In this document: positions 26,850 to 36,649 of the stretch, piece after piece
Numbering within the stretch: position 1 is the first letter of the stretch
Layout of the letters: every line of letters starts with the position of its first letter
From: Paenibacillus sp. Soil787
Lineage (GTDB): Bacteria; Bacillota; Bacilli; Paenibacillales; NBRC-103111
NCBI RefSeq assembly: GCF_001429545.1
Contig: NZ_LMSP01000003.1
Location: 1-64,000 of the forward strand
Reading direction: 5' to 3'
DNA length: 64,000 nt
Position numbers and translations under genes: made by a program
The notes under the pieces: generated by a model
Told to the model about the DNA's origin: nothing
The model's input: only the letters and a program-made list of their open reading frames with translations
Database searches by the model: none

Positions 26850-28382
26850 CTAACCTTGTTGACGGAAGACTTTCGTCGTGACACCTGTAACTTTCTTAAA
26901 TACGGCGTTAAAATAATGCGGATCGTTATAGCCTACCATTGCGGCGATTTCATAAGACCTGGCACTGGTCATTTTCAAAAGTTCTTTCGCCTTGTTAATC
27001 CTTGTCTTAATCAAATAATCAATAAAGGTTTGCCCCGCAGCCTGGGAGAAAATGCCGCTAAAATGGTTTGGACTCACGTTCACATAGGCTGCAACTACGT
27101 TTAATGAGATCTCCGCATTATCGTAATTCCGGTCGATATAATCCTTAGCTTTAATAAGCAGCTCCCCATATTTGTCTGTAATTTGCTCGCGGTATTTAAA
27201 GCCAAACGATAATATGGCAATGGCATAGGCCCGCAGCTCCTCCAGGCTGTTGCTAATCAGCACGGCCTCCTCCACCGATTCCAATTGCAGCAGAAAGGAC
27301 TTTACATCTCCGCCAGACTCATGGATAAACTGGGTCACAGCTGCGATCATATCCAAAATCAGGTAGTGCCAATAATATTGCTGCGTACCGTCTAGCTCCC
27401 CGCCGTCTTGGATATATTCCCGCGCGAATCGTTCAATCTGCGAGCTATCCCCAACCTTTAGGAAGTTCGTCACCTTATTGCGATCATGGCCGCCTACTCC
27501 TGGTGTGTCCCTATAAATAGCCGGACGGTTTTTCAGAAAATGATGATAGCTTTTATTTTGTTCCGCTTCGGCGAAAGATACGGCTATTTCCTGTATGCGA
27601 TCACGAACGCTTCCTATTCCCGCATATAGGGGGCAGGATAATTTGTCCTCCATGTGCTTAAAATTACGGGCAAGTTGCAAAGCTCTCTTTTCCAGAACAC
27701 CGGCCTGATCGCCTTTCAAGATCCAGACATGCTCCTTCTTGTTGCGTTTGACACGCAGATGATCCCCTAGTTCACCTGTGAGATCGAGGAATAAGGGATG
27801 GTTCTCATCTTGGGGCGCAAGCTCCAGCACAATAACCATGTAATGATTGGCGATAATCGGAAACCCCAGGCCTTCTGCCGCCTGAATCGCTTCCGATGTC
27901 GAAATGGAACCGAAGATGAGATCAGTCACAAGCTGATCTTTGAGCACATCCAAATTCGCTTTTGCTTGCAGTCGAAGCAATTCATTCTCCTTGATACCAT
28001 GCCGGTCCAGATCGATTTTGTCAGAAACCTTTTTCAGAATGTCCAGCAATTCCGTGGCATTGATCGGCTTCAGACAGTATTCTTCCACACCGATCCGCAA
28101 AGCTTCTCTGGCATAGCTGAATTCATCGTGCCCGCTGAGAATTACGATTCTAACCCCCGGCATCTTCTCCTTCACAATACGGCTTAATTGCAGTCCATCC
28201 ATAAAAGGCATTTTAATATCTGTAATCAAAATATCGGGGGACAGCCGTTCGATAAGAGGCAAAGCCATTTCACCGTCAGGAGCATCCCCGCAATAATGAA
28301 ATCCTTCTTTTTCCCACTGAATTCGGTCGCGTATTCCTTCTCTGACAAGTACTTCATCATCCACCAACAACACTTTTTTCAT
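26850..28382 (-). CDS. YesN-family response regulator, AraC output
   Basis: Two-component regulator, 510 aa. The N-terminal REC domain has phospho-acceptor Asp at about residue 55 (ILITDIKMPFMDG), followed by a long middle region and a C-terminal double AraC helix-turn-helix (ISLNVVAAYVNVSPNHFSGIFSQ, YEIAAMVGYNDPHYFNAVFKK). The start overlaps the kinase stop by 26 nt, so the pair is translationally coupled. Ribosome site GAGGAG before ATG. The likely role is to activate the arabinan/galactofuranose genes on either side when the kinase and lipoprotein sensors detect sugar. Confidence 0.93.
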   Translation of the reverse strand: MKKVLLVDDEVLVREGIRDRIQWEKEGFHYCGDAPDGEMALPLIERLSPDILITDIKMPFMDGLQLSRIVKEKMPGVRIVILSGHDEFSYAREALRIGVEEYCLKPINATELLDILKKVSDKIDLDRHGIKENELLRLQAKANLDVLKDQLVTDLIFGSISTSEAIQAAEGLGFPIIANHYMVIVLELAPQDENHPLFLDLTGELGDHLRVKRNKKEHVWILKGDQAGVLEKRALQLARNFKHMEDKLSCPLYAGIGSVRDRIQEIAVSFAEAEQNKSYHHFLKNRPAIYRDTPGVGGHDRNKVTNFLKVGDSSQIERFAREYIQDGGELDGTQQYYWHYLILDMIAAVTQFIHESGGDVKSFLLQLESVEEAVLISNSLEELRAYAIAILSFGFKYREQITDKYGELLIKAKDYIDRNYDNAEISLNVVAAYVNVSPNHFSGIFSQAAGQTFIDYLIKTRINKAKELLKMTSARSYEIAAMVGYNDPHYFNAVFKKVTGVTTKVFRQQG

Positions 28383-30174
28383 CGTACTCTCTCCTCACCG
28401 GTATGCTTACGATGACCGTGGTGCCGACACCCTGATCGCTTTCCAGCTTAAGTCCATAGGGCTCCCCATAATAAAGCCTAATCCGCTCATGCACATTCAT
28501 AATGCCAAAACCGCCTGACTGCGGCTGCGCCTGATGGCTGTCCTGCTGAAGCATCGCAATGAGCTGCTCCTGTTTGTCCTTCGGTATTCCCGCTCCATTA
28601 TCCGTAACGTGGAACTCGATATTCCCGCTCTTCCCATATCCGCCGTCAATCCTGATACGGCCCTTGCCCCGCTTATTCTTGATGCCGTGGTACAGCGCAT
28701 TTTCAACCAAAGGCTGCAGCGTCATTTTCAATATATCACAGGCTAGTATCTCTTCTTGAATGTGAATCTCGTAATCCAATATATCCCGATATCGCATTTG
28801 CTGGATCGTCAAATAGTTTGAAATATGATCGATTTCTTCCCTAATCGTGATACAATCCTTCCCTTTGCTTAAGCTAATCCGGAAAAAGGTTGCGAGCGCA
28901 TTCACAATGCCAATAACCTCTTCGCTTTTTTTGCTTTCCGCCAGCCATATGATTGAATCGAGCGTATTGTATAAAAAATGCGGATTAATTTGAGCCTGCA
29001 GCGTCCTAAGCTCTGCCATCTTGATTTGCTCCTGCTCTTTAATACTGTTCTCAATTAAAATTTTAATTTTATCGAGCATCGTATTAAAGCTGATGCCCAA
29101 ATCCGCGATCTCGTCGTGACCCACGTTGCCGACTTTAGCTTCCAGGTATCCGGATGCAGCCTGACGCATTTTATTTTTGAGGAACCGGATCGGGCGAATC
29201 AGTCTCGAAGAAATAAAAGCATAAAGCGTAATCGTAAAAACGATCGTAAATACCACACTTACAAAAATCAGGGTCTCAATCTGCTTCGCATCTTTAACAA
29301 CTTCGGATAGCGGAACCTCCCCCACGATCTTCCAGCCAGTCAAATCGGAGGTCGCATATACAACCAGTTGATCCCGGTTGTTGAAATGGCGAATGTCGTT
29401 GCCTGAAGGCGCAAAGAGCTGCTGCTTCGTCAGCCCTGCGGCACGGCCCGCCGATTTCAGCTTGTCCGGTACAATAATCGGCTGCCCGTAAGAATCCGTT
29501 ACATAAAAGAAACCGTTATCCCCCATTTTCGTATTGTTGCAGAAATTCTCAATCACCGTGGCATCCAGATTGATCACCATGAAGCCGATGACTTCATCTG
29601 TAATTTCTTGTTTCACAGTCGCAACAATCGAGATGATAAAAGGGCTGTCCTGCACCGCGTGATCCAAGTTGTTGAATCCATCCGTTTCGGAGGGGGGCAG
29701 GATTAGAATTTCATCCGGATAATTTAACAGGTTTTTGAAGGTACCGTACTGGAAGGGATCCCCATCCATTTGAAATACCCCTTTTTTCTCGCTGATGCCT
29801 TTGCCGTATTGATTAAACAGCATAATGTTCGTGATCCCATTGCTGAACCTGTACGTATCCCTATATAAACTGAACGTTTTTAAAATATCTTTGGCTTCTT
29901 CATACGTCTCGTTCTGAATAAGCAGAAACCGCAGCACACTTGAATTTTTGCTGATATCCAGAAATTTACGGTTGTCAGAAAACAGCACATCCATTTCATT
30001 TTTCAGATGTTCAGCCACAAGTTCCGTCGTTGCGATGCTATGCTGGGAAACCGTATTATAAGATTTGGTATAGCTGATAATGCCGACGGCAATTAACGGG
30101 ATGGCCGTCAGCATGACAAACATGATCAGCATTTTCGTCCGCAGGCTTGAGGTCACCCAACGGTTAAGCTTCAT
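28357..30174 (-). CDS. YesM-family sensor histidine kinase
   Basis: Membrane sensor kinase, 605 aa. It has membrane segments near residues 15-35 and about 295-315 flanking an extracellular Cache-type region, a HAMP linker (SSRLIRPIRFLKNKM), the His-kinase core QINPHFLYNTLDS with phospho-His at about residue 399, an N box PLVENALYHGIKN and an ATP lid DNGAGIP. The gene leads an operon of kinase, regulator and two sugar-binding lipoproteins and has a cre-like 15-mer 30-44 nt upstream. It is closely related in layout to the kinase at 149-1927 but the sensor regions differ. Confidence 0.93.
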   Translation of the reverse strand: MKLNRWVTSSLRTKMLIMFVMLTAIPLIAVGIISYTKSYNTVSQHSIATTELVAEHLKNEMDVLFSDNRKFLDISKNSSVLRFLLIQNETYEEAKDILKTFSLYRDTYRFSNGITNIMLFNQYGKGISEKKGVFQMDGDPFQYGTFKNLLNYPDEILILPPSETDGFNNLDHAVQDSPFIISIVATVKQEITDEVIGFMVINLDATVIENFCNNTKMGDNGFFYVTDSYGQPIIVPDKLKSAGRAAGLTKQQLFAPSGNDIRHFNNRDQLVVYATSDLTGWKIVGEVPLSEVVKDAKQIETLIFVSVVFTIVFTITLYAFISSRLIRPIRFLKNKMRQAASGYLEAKVGNVGHDEIADLGISFNTMLDKIKILIENSIKEQEQIKMAELRTLQAQINPHFLYNTLDSIIWLAESKKSEEVIGIVNALATFFRISLSKGKDCITIREEIDHISNYLTIQQMRYRDILDYEIHIQEEILACDILKMTLQPLVENALYHGIKNKRGKGRIRIDGGYGKSGNIEFHVTDNGAGIPKDKQEQLIAMLQQDSHQAQPQSGGFGIMNVHERIRLYYGEPYGLKLESDQGVGTTVIVSIPVRREYDEKSVVGG

Positions 30175-30203
30175 GTCGGATCCCTCGTTTCTTTACCAGT
30201 ACG

Positions 30204-30218
30204 TTAAAGCGTTTACAT
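30204..30218 (-). promoter_or_regulatory. cre-like box before the second sensor operon
   Basis: The minus-strand ATGTAAACGCTTTAA matches the CcpA cre consensus at 14 of 15 positions. It lies 30-44 nt before the kinase ATG, a position suited to repression. Confidence 0.6.
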
Positions 30219-30320
30219 AATTATATATTTTAATTCCTATTCGTTCTACAAAAAATAGAAAAGCTTCCGAAAAAATGTTGTTTTTTTCTGCACGGTATCC
30301 ACGAACGATCGTGCAAGAAT

Positions 30321-30361
30321 AATGACTGCCGAAGCGATTCGATCCCGCCCCGGCAGTCATT
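30321..30361 (-). terminator. Terminator after the double-GH43 gene
   Basis: A perfect 11-bp stem (AATGACTGCCG with CGGCAGTCATT) with a 19-nt GC-rich loop lies 15-55 nt beyond the stop at 30376. The following minus-strand tract is ATTCTTG, only weakly T-rich. Confidence 0.65.
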
Positions 30362-30375
30362 AAGTTACATAGTGA

Positions 30376-33300
30376 TTATTTTACAGAAAGCGCTTGTGCA
30401 TCCCGCAGCAGAATAGTTGCCGCCTCTTGCGAGATATGTTTGCCTTTCTGAGCTTGAACCTCGCCAATGAGGCTCTGGAGATTGTTTCCGCCAAGCTTCG
30501 CCTTCAAACTTTCGACGATGCCTTTGTTGTCAATGGCGTTGTCACCGGCAAATCTCGCGATCAGCGTTTGCAGAGCGTCAATGCTTGTCGCCGTTTGGAA
30601 GACGGCGCTCGTACTGACAGTGTTCCCTGCCATATCGCTCGCCGTTACCGTAATCGTATGGGCGCCCAAAGGCAGTTTGTAAAGCGCAATCGCCTGATCT
30701 TTCTGCACGATTTGACCGTCAAGCAAAATGACTGTCTTGGCGATGTCCACACCAGAAACATCATCGGAGACGTCCACTTGTGGTGTCCATGACGCGGAGT
30801 CACTGTAGCTTGGAGCTGTCAGCAACGAAATCAAAGGTGCCATCTGATCCATGCTGACAACAAGCGTATGTGATGCTTCTTCATTCCCCGTCATATCGAA
30901 AGATTTATAATTGATCGTGTTCTTCCCGTCGTTTTGGATTTGGATCATTCCGGTATACGTCATCCAGACGACTCCTCCATCCAGGCTGTACACGGTCTGC
31001 ACGACCCCGGTCAAGGCATCCGCCGCCTGCAGACTGACGGTTGCATCGTGAACAAACCAACCGTTTGCTCCGTCCGGTGCGGTCGGATTTACGACTGCCG
31101 CAGTTACCGGAGGCGTGCCGTCGACCGTAATTATTACCGCATTTGACTCCACGGTTTTACCGTTCCAAGAAACGGCCGCCTTCACTTGTACGGTGCCCTC
31201 CTTTACAGCCGTGACGACGCCGTGTCCGTCTATAACTGCCACAGTTTCGTCAGAACTGATGTAGGTGACCGCAGTATTGCTCAGATCGGCCTGATGTCCG
31301 TCGCTTAAGTCTGCAGTCAGCCCAGTGGTTGCTGTATAGCCGGGCTTCAACATGTTCGTGTCGGCAGCTAACGATACCTGGCTCAAGTCGCTTGACAGAT
31401 AAACCGGCACCGATATTCCTTCTAAAGTTGGTACGACAGGCTTGATCGACCCGTCCGTATTGAACTCCAGCTTGTCGATGTTTACCTCACGATGGTTGCC
31501 GTCACCGTTAGGAATTGCTAATCTGTGATACACCATGTAGTATTCATCCTTGCCCGGTATCTGGATAACAGAATTATGTCCGGTCCCTTTGATGCCAAGT
31601 GACAAATCCTTTTGGAGTATAATCCCTCTGCTTATAAATGGCCCGGTTGGCGAGGTGCTGGTTGCATATACGACCTGGTAATCCTCGCTGCCGGTATCAT
31701 TTTTAGACCACATTAAATAATAAATACCGTTGCGCTTGAACACATATCCGCCCTCGTGGTAAGTGTCACCGCTTATCGTTAGTGGCTTAGCCGGACCTGC
31801 CAAGGAAATCATGTCGTCGTTTAGCTTAGCCACATAGCCAGGATACTGTCCGAAGTAAATATAGTATTGTCCATCATCATCTTTAAACACCGCAGGGTCA
31901 ATCATTTGTCCGCTGTAGCTGCCTTTCGCGATCAAGGCTTTGCCTAATGCATCCTTGAATGGCCCCGCCGGCGAATTGGAAGTGGCAACACCAATATTCG
32001 AGCTCGCACAATAATAGAAATAATAGGTGCCGTTCTTTTCGGCAATCGCAGGCGCCCATGCGTATTGGTTAACGCCATCCCAGTTTTCGTCCTTCTGCAG
32101 ATCGAAAATGATGCCTTCGTCCTTCCAATGGATGAGGTCTTCGGAGGAGAAGGCTTTAAAATAAGTGCTGGACCAGCCGGGATACCCGTCAGTAGTCGGG
32201 TAAATATAGTATTTGTTACCGAAAACAGCCGCTTCCGGGTCAGCATACAGTCCTGGAAGTACTGGATTATTGGCAATTACAGCCTTTATCGTCCACTGCT
32301 GCGTGCTTCCGTCCAGGCCGGTTACCGTATAAGTAACTGGATTCGTGAAATCCTGCGACGTACCCGATGCCGGGCTTATGGTCGTACCGCTTGGCAAATC
32401 GAAGACCGGAGCTATACTCATTATGTTGCTTCCAGGTTTTAACGCCAATGTAATCTTTGAATTCGCGTTGTCTATAGAGGCATTATATTTGAGTTCGGGC
32501 AGCGTTACTTTAAGAATACTGGTTGTAATCATTAACGGACCCGCCAGATCGGCCACTTCAGCACCGCTCAGTGCCCTATTGTATATGCGGAAGTCATCCA
32601 CTTCTCCTGAGAAATAAGGGTCCCCCGGATAGAACGACTTTCCGATGTAACCGGAATAATCCTTGCTTGCGTCATATAAATCGGATGGTTTGACGGTCAC
32701 ATCTGTATTCGTAGCGACTGGAAGTCCATCTACATATACCGTTCCCGTATGATTATCCGAATCAATGACGAGCGCAACATGCTTCCACGTTCCTGGCAAC
32801 GACGCTGTTCCCGGGAACTTTTGCTCGGTTGTATAACCGGAGTTCGAATTCGTTCCGGTATAATTGGTAATCGCGGCATATAGCGAGTTGGAACCGTTAC
32901 GAGGTGTCATAAATATATATTTGTTTGAATTGATCCCAAGCGCGTAAAGCCATTGCCATGGATTGCTGTTTGCTGTATTGTCCCATTTTACAAAGGTAGA
33001 GATCGTAATACTATTCATACCATTCAAAAGACCACCAGGAATCTTGACATCAGGCGAAGAAACCCCTCCGCTCATTTTAAAAGAGCCGTTGCCCAAGCCC
33101 GTACCCCACGCCGGTGTATTTTCGTAAGTACCGTTATAGCCGTTTCCTGAAGAGTCGACTGCCGCTGTCCCGCTTGTTTCATCAAACTTATACCACAGTT
33201 TCAAACCATCTGTATGGGGACCGCTCACATAAACCGTGCAAACCGCCGTTTGGGCACCGTCTGCTGTCGTCGCTTTTATGATGGCACTTCCTTCGGAAGC

Positions 33301-36300
33301 TCCCGTTATTGTAACACTAGTCGTCCCTTTCTGCGGATCGTACATGCTGCTAGAAACAACGACGGAACCGTTGCTAGAAGTAAAAGTAACTCCTTTATTA
33401 GCAGCGCTGCCTGGCGTTATCATCGCGATCAGCGTGTCGGTTTGCCCGACCTCCAAATGAGCTAGCGACTTGTTCAATGATACTGCCGTTACGGAACTTC
33501 CGTTATCCCCAATTTCAGCCGGGGTAAGCGCCCGATTATAGACTTTTACATTGTCGAAATATCCTTTAAAATAAGCATCTCCCGAATAAAAGGATTTTCC
33601 CAAGTAGGCGAGTAAATCTTTGCCTAAATAGGACATCGGAACATGGACATTGTTGTTTTGTGCAAACAGCTTGTTATCTTTATAAATTGTCATTGTCGTA
33701 GGCGTAAGTACAAGTTTGATATTTATCCACTTGTTTGCTATTGAGCTTGTTGCCTGTTTAGCCTCTTCCTCACTCCAATAGGATCCCATGGTAATGGCAT
33801 TACGAATTTGGGTATCCATCGTTTTCAAGAACATGTATTTCGTCGTGCTCTTGCCAATTCCGAAAGTAAAGAAATTGCCGGAAGCGTTCACCGGCTTCAC
33901 GTCCATCGAGATGGACACCGTATCTCTGCCGTCAAAGAACCCTTTCGGCAAGGCTGCGAACGTGCCATTTGTTCCGTCCAAATACAACACTTGCGAATTC
34001 TTCTCTGAGTCAGTCACATATTTCGCATTACCGTTTAAAGTACCCGTATAATTGTTACCCGAAATATCTTTTATCGTACCGTTCGTGCTGGTTTCATCAA
34101 AGTTGTATGCCAGAATAGGATTTTGCTGCAGCTGTTCATTAGGCTTATTCGGCACATCTCCCCATTTTGCCATCACAGCATCGTATTCATCTTGGGTGAC
34201 ACTCATTACTTCGCCGTGTCTCTTCAAATTAACGCCAAACCAGTATTGAGAAGAATCCGGTATATGATACGTCGACGGGGCGGATAGATCATTCGTTAGT
34301 ACGGGAAGATAACCTTTTCCTGTCGCATACTGGTCCGCAATGATGGCATATTCATTCCTGTCATTGAACTTAATGATTTGAGGCGCTTCCACATCGCTAT
34401 TGGTCTTTCCTACAGATTGAAGCGTTCCAATTACATCCCACGTACTATGAAGTAATTGATTGCTTCCTTCAATCAAGATCTGACCATCTGAAACTGAAAC
34501 GCGGTGATAGTTATATGTGCTATCTGTTTTAAGAATATCTGCATCTATTATTCCCTTGGTTCCCGTCCGATGAATATATAAGGTCGGTTGTGAGAAAGTT
34601 TGGAAATCCCTTGTCTTCACATAATAAACATTCGGCGTATCAAAAGTTCCACTTGCATTCATCGGGTTTGAAGCCCAATACAGCACATATTCACCAGTCT
34701 TATCGTCATAAATCGCCTCAGGGGCCCATGTAAATCCGGAATTAGGAAGTCCAATATTGATCAGTCTTGGACTGGACCAGTTGACTAAATCCGTTGATTC
34801 CCAAATAACGAGGTTCTTGCTCCCTGCCGTTGAGGCTGCACCCCAACCTGCTCCACTCGCAATTCTTAAATCTGTTGCTAGCATGTAGAATTTATCACCT
34901 TCAGCCGAACGGAAAATGTATTGGTCACGAACTCCCTTTGTCCCTACGTCTGAAGTCAATACAGGGTTTAAATCATTCAAGTCTTGCCAGTTCAAGCCGT
35001 CTTTGCTGGTTGCAAAATAAGTTTGTTCGCCTGTGGAACTTTCACCAGTAAAATAAGCGAACATATAGGCTTTCATATCCGAAGCAGTTAATGTCTTCGG
35101 TTTTGCTTTTACGGTAACAGGTATAGTCTTCTGATAAGTTTGGCCATTATAAGAGAGGGTTGCTGTTAAATTTACCGGTGTATCGGTAGTTTGTCTTGTT
35201 ACAACACCCGGAGGTGTATTGTCATAATTAACATTGGTGATTTCATTTGTATTGATTACATCAGGTCTGTCACTTGTCCATGCAATTGTCACCCCGCTAC
35301 TACTCGTCGTTGGTAAAGTAATATTACCGCGAACAGCCTTTGCATCAGGTATGGCTATTTTGGCTGCCTCATCTACTAGCAATTGGTTAGCAGCAGTTAT
35401 ATTGTTTTTCACGAGGACATTGAAGGTTTTAGTATCCGAAGCTGCTCCTTTCGTGATGGTTGCTGTAAGTATGGCCGTTTTGTCTACAGAGCCAGGAGTG
35501 ATCACACCTGTATTCGTGATTACGCTAACGTCACTAGAACTCCATGTAAGGGTACTTCCATATGTGCCGGTTGAGGGCAATGTCAGATTACTGATTAGCC
35601 CACTAGTATCACCTAATGACAAAGCTGCCTTATCCTGGGCAACACTGCCCATGTCACTGCCGCTGGCCAAACCTTGGACTTCGGAGGCACTTAAAGCGCG
35701 GTTGTAGAGCCGAAAATCCGATATTTTCCCTTTGAAATATTTATCAAGTGTATAGGCCGGTTTGCCAATATAGTTTGCGATCGTGGACTCCATCTGAGCT
35801 GGCGTATAAGCTACATTGGAATTTTGAGCTACCTGAACCCCATCTACGTACAGAGTTCCTATTGTACCGGTTTGAGTATAGGCAACGTGCTTCCATGCCC
35901 CTTTAGGGAATGGCGCCGATACGCTTGTACTTTGTTCATTTACCCAATGAGTTGTTGTAAGCATCGTTCTGTAATTAGCTGAACCCAACAAGAAACCAAG
36001 ATAGTGGGCATTCGCATCGCTGCCAGGATTTGTCGAAGAGCCGAAAGTGAAGATCCAAGATGGGTTGGCGTTCACATTGTCAACGTATACATTAGTTGCC
36101 ACTGTAATACTTGTTAGCCCACTCAGAATTGAATTTGGCATTTGCACGAAGCCGCTGCTTCCATCCAAAGAAATTGCACCGGATCCATCCGGTCCGTTTG
36201 TCCAATTGTAGGTTCCGTTCAAAGTACCGCCGTGGCCGTTGCCCGATGAATCAGCTACTACTGAACCGCTTCCCTCACTAAATTTGTACCATAACAACAA

Positions 36301-36402
36301 ACTTGCATCTATAGCAGCAGATGCCTTGGACACAAACATTCCATTCAACATCCCAGCTAACATGGCGACCAGCAGAACCCGAGAAAGAATCCGATTTCCC
36401 AA
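30376..36402 (-). CDS. Giant secreted protein with two GH43 modules, LamG, Ig-like and FIMAH domains
   Basis: About 2008 aa from TTG 36402, which has AAGGAGG 9 nt upstream; ATG 36438 has no ribosome site and adds a charged leader. Order: signal peptide (ends SKASA), LamG, two degenerate Ig-like repeats, GH43 module A (AYFTGESSTGEQTYFATSKDG, GVRDQYIF, TWAPEAIYD), LamG, Big_2, LamG, a cadherin/DUF5018-like Ig domain, GH43 module B, Big-like domain, OmpL47-type domain (DGANGWFVHDATVSLQ) and FIMAH. Module B has the classical triad: Asp1388 (YADPEA), Asp1502 (MIDPAVF) and Glu1550 (YHEGGYVF). It probably acts on arabinan, arabinoxylan or another plant glycan side chain. Specificity is not readable. 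Confidence 0.88.
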   Translation of the reverse strand: MGNRILSRVLLVAMLAGMLNGMFVSKASAAIDASLLLWYKFSEGSGSVVADSSGNGHGGTLNGTYNWTNGPDGSGAISLDGSSGFVQMPNSILSGLTSITVATNVYVDNVNANPSWIFTFGSSTNPGSDANAHYLGFLLGSANYRTMLTTTHWVNEQSTSVSAPFPKGAWKHVAYTQTGTIGTLYVDGVQVAQNSNVAYTPAQMESTIANYIGKPAYTLDKYFKGKISDFRLYNRALSASEVQGLASGSDMGSVAQDKAALSLGDTSGLISNLTLPSTGTYGSTLTWSSSDVSVITNTGVITPGSVDKTAILTATITKGAASDTKTFNVLVKNNITAANQLLVDEAAKIAIPDAKAVRGNITLPTTSSSGVTIAWTSDRPDVINTNEITNVNYDNTPPGVVTRQTTDTPVNLTATLSYNGQTYQKTIPVTVKAKPKTLTASDMKAYMFAYFTGESSTGEQTYFATSKDGLNWQDLNDLNPVLTSDVGTKGVRDQYIFRSAEGDKFYMLATDLRIASGAGWGAASTAGSKNLVIWESTDLVNWSSPRLINIGLPNSGFTWAPEAIYDDKTGEYVLYWASNPMNASGTFDTPNVYYVKTRDFQTFSQPTLYIHRTGTKGIIDADILKTDSTYNYHRVSVSDGQILIEGSNQLLHSTWDVIGTLQSVGKTNSDVEAPQIIKFNDRNEYAIIADQYATGKGYLPVLTNDLSAPSTYHIPDSSQYWFGVNLKRHGEVMSVTQDEYDAVMAKWGDVPNKPNEQLQQNPILAYNFDETSTNGTIKDISGNNYTGTLNGNAKYVTDSEKNSQVLYLDGTNGTFAALPKGFFDGRDTVSISMDVKPVNASGNFFTFGIGKSTTKYMFLKTMDTQIRNAITMGSYWSEEEAKQATSSIANKWINIKLVLTPTTMTIYKDNKLFAQNNNVHVPMSYLGKDLLAYLGKSFYSGDAYFKGYFDNVKVYNRALTPAEIGDNGSSVTAVSLNKSLAHLEVGQTDTLIAMITPGSAANKGVTFTSSNGSVVVSSSMYDPQKGTTSVTITGASEGSAIIKATTADGAQTAVCTVYVSGPHTDGLKLWYKFDETSGTAAVDSSGNGYNGTYENTPAWGTGLGNGSFKMSGGVSSPDVKIPGGLLNGMNSITISTFVKWDNTANSNPWQWLYALGINSNKYIFMTPRNGSNSLYAAITNYTGTNSNSGYTTEQKFPGTASLPGTWKHVALVIDSDNHTGTVYVDGLPVATNTDVTVKPSDLYDASKDYSGYIGKSFYPGDPYFSGEVDDFRIYNRALSGAEVADLAGPLMITTSILKVTLPELKYNASIDNANSKITLALKPGSNIMSIAPVFDLPSGTTISPASGTSQDFTNPVTYTVTGLDGSTQQWTIKAVIANNPVLPGLYADPEAAVFGNKYYIYPTTDGYPGWSSTYFKAFSSEDLIHWKDEGIIFDLQKDENWDGVNQYAWAPAIAEKNGTYYFYYCASSNIGVATSNSPAGPFKDALGKALIAKGSYSGQMIDPAVFKDDDGQYYIYFGQYPGYVAKLNDDMISLAGPAKPLTISGDTYHEGGYVFKRNGIYYLMWSKNDTGSEDYQVVYATSTSPTGPFISRGIILQKDLSLGIKGTGHNSVIQIPGKDEYYMVYHRLAIPNGDGNHREVNIDKLEFNTDGSIKPVVPTLEGISVPVYLSSDLSQVSLAADTNMLKPGYTATTGLTADLSDGHQADLSNTAVTYISSDETVAVIDGHGVVTAVKEGTVQVKAAVSWNGKTVESNAVIITVDGTPPVTAAVVNPTAPDGANGWFVHDATVSLQAADALTGVVQTVYSLDGGVVWMTYTGMIQIQNDGKNTINYKSFDMTGNEEASHTLVVSMDQMAPLISLLTAPSYSDSASWTPQVDVSDDVSGVDIAKTVILLDGQIVQKDQAIALYKLPLGAHTITVTASDMAGNTVSTSAVFQTATSIDALQTLIARFAGDNAIDNKGIVESLKAKLGGNNLQSLIGEVQAQKGKHISQEAATILLRDAQALSVK

Positions 36403-36529
36403 TTTGTTATTCCTCCTTCTTAAGATGCTTGCAAACATTGGTGTCCATACAATAAATTATTGATATCAGGCACCGCTTCCGCTTAATTACAGTCCACTCT
36501 CCCTTGTAGAATTATCAGCAACACCAATA

Positions 36530-36546
36530 ATTATAGCGCTTACATC
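36530..36546 (-). promoter_or_regulatory. cre-like box overlapping a -10 of the double-GH43 gene
   Basis: The minus-strand ATGTAAGCGCTATAA (36531-36545) runs into TATAAT (36530-36535). It shows the same arrangement as the box before the GH51 gene, including a T-rich stretch just upstream. A second TATAAT with a TTCTTG 17 nt before it lies about 50 nt further upstream. Confidence 0.6.
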
Positions 36547-36649
36547 CAGAAAAAAAATAGAATTTCATTTGCATTTATTATAGTTTTTTGGGTTGTTTGC
36601 AAGAAAAAAAAAGTATAACAAATACCCAATAAATTGTAATTTAACTATG

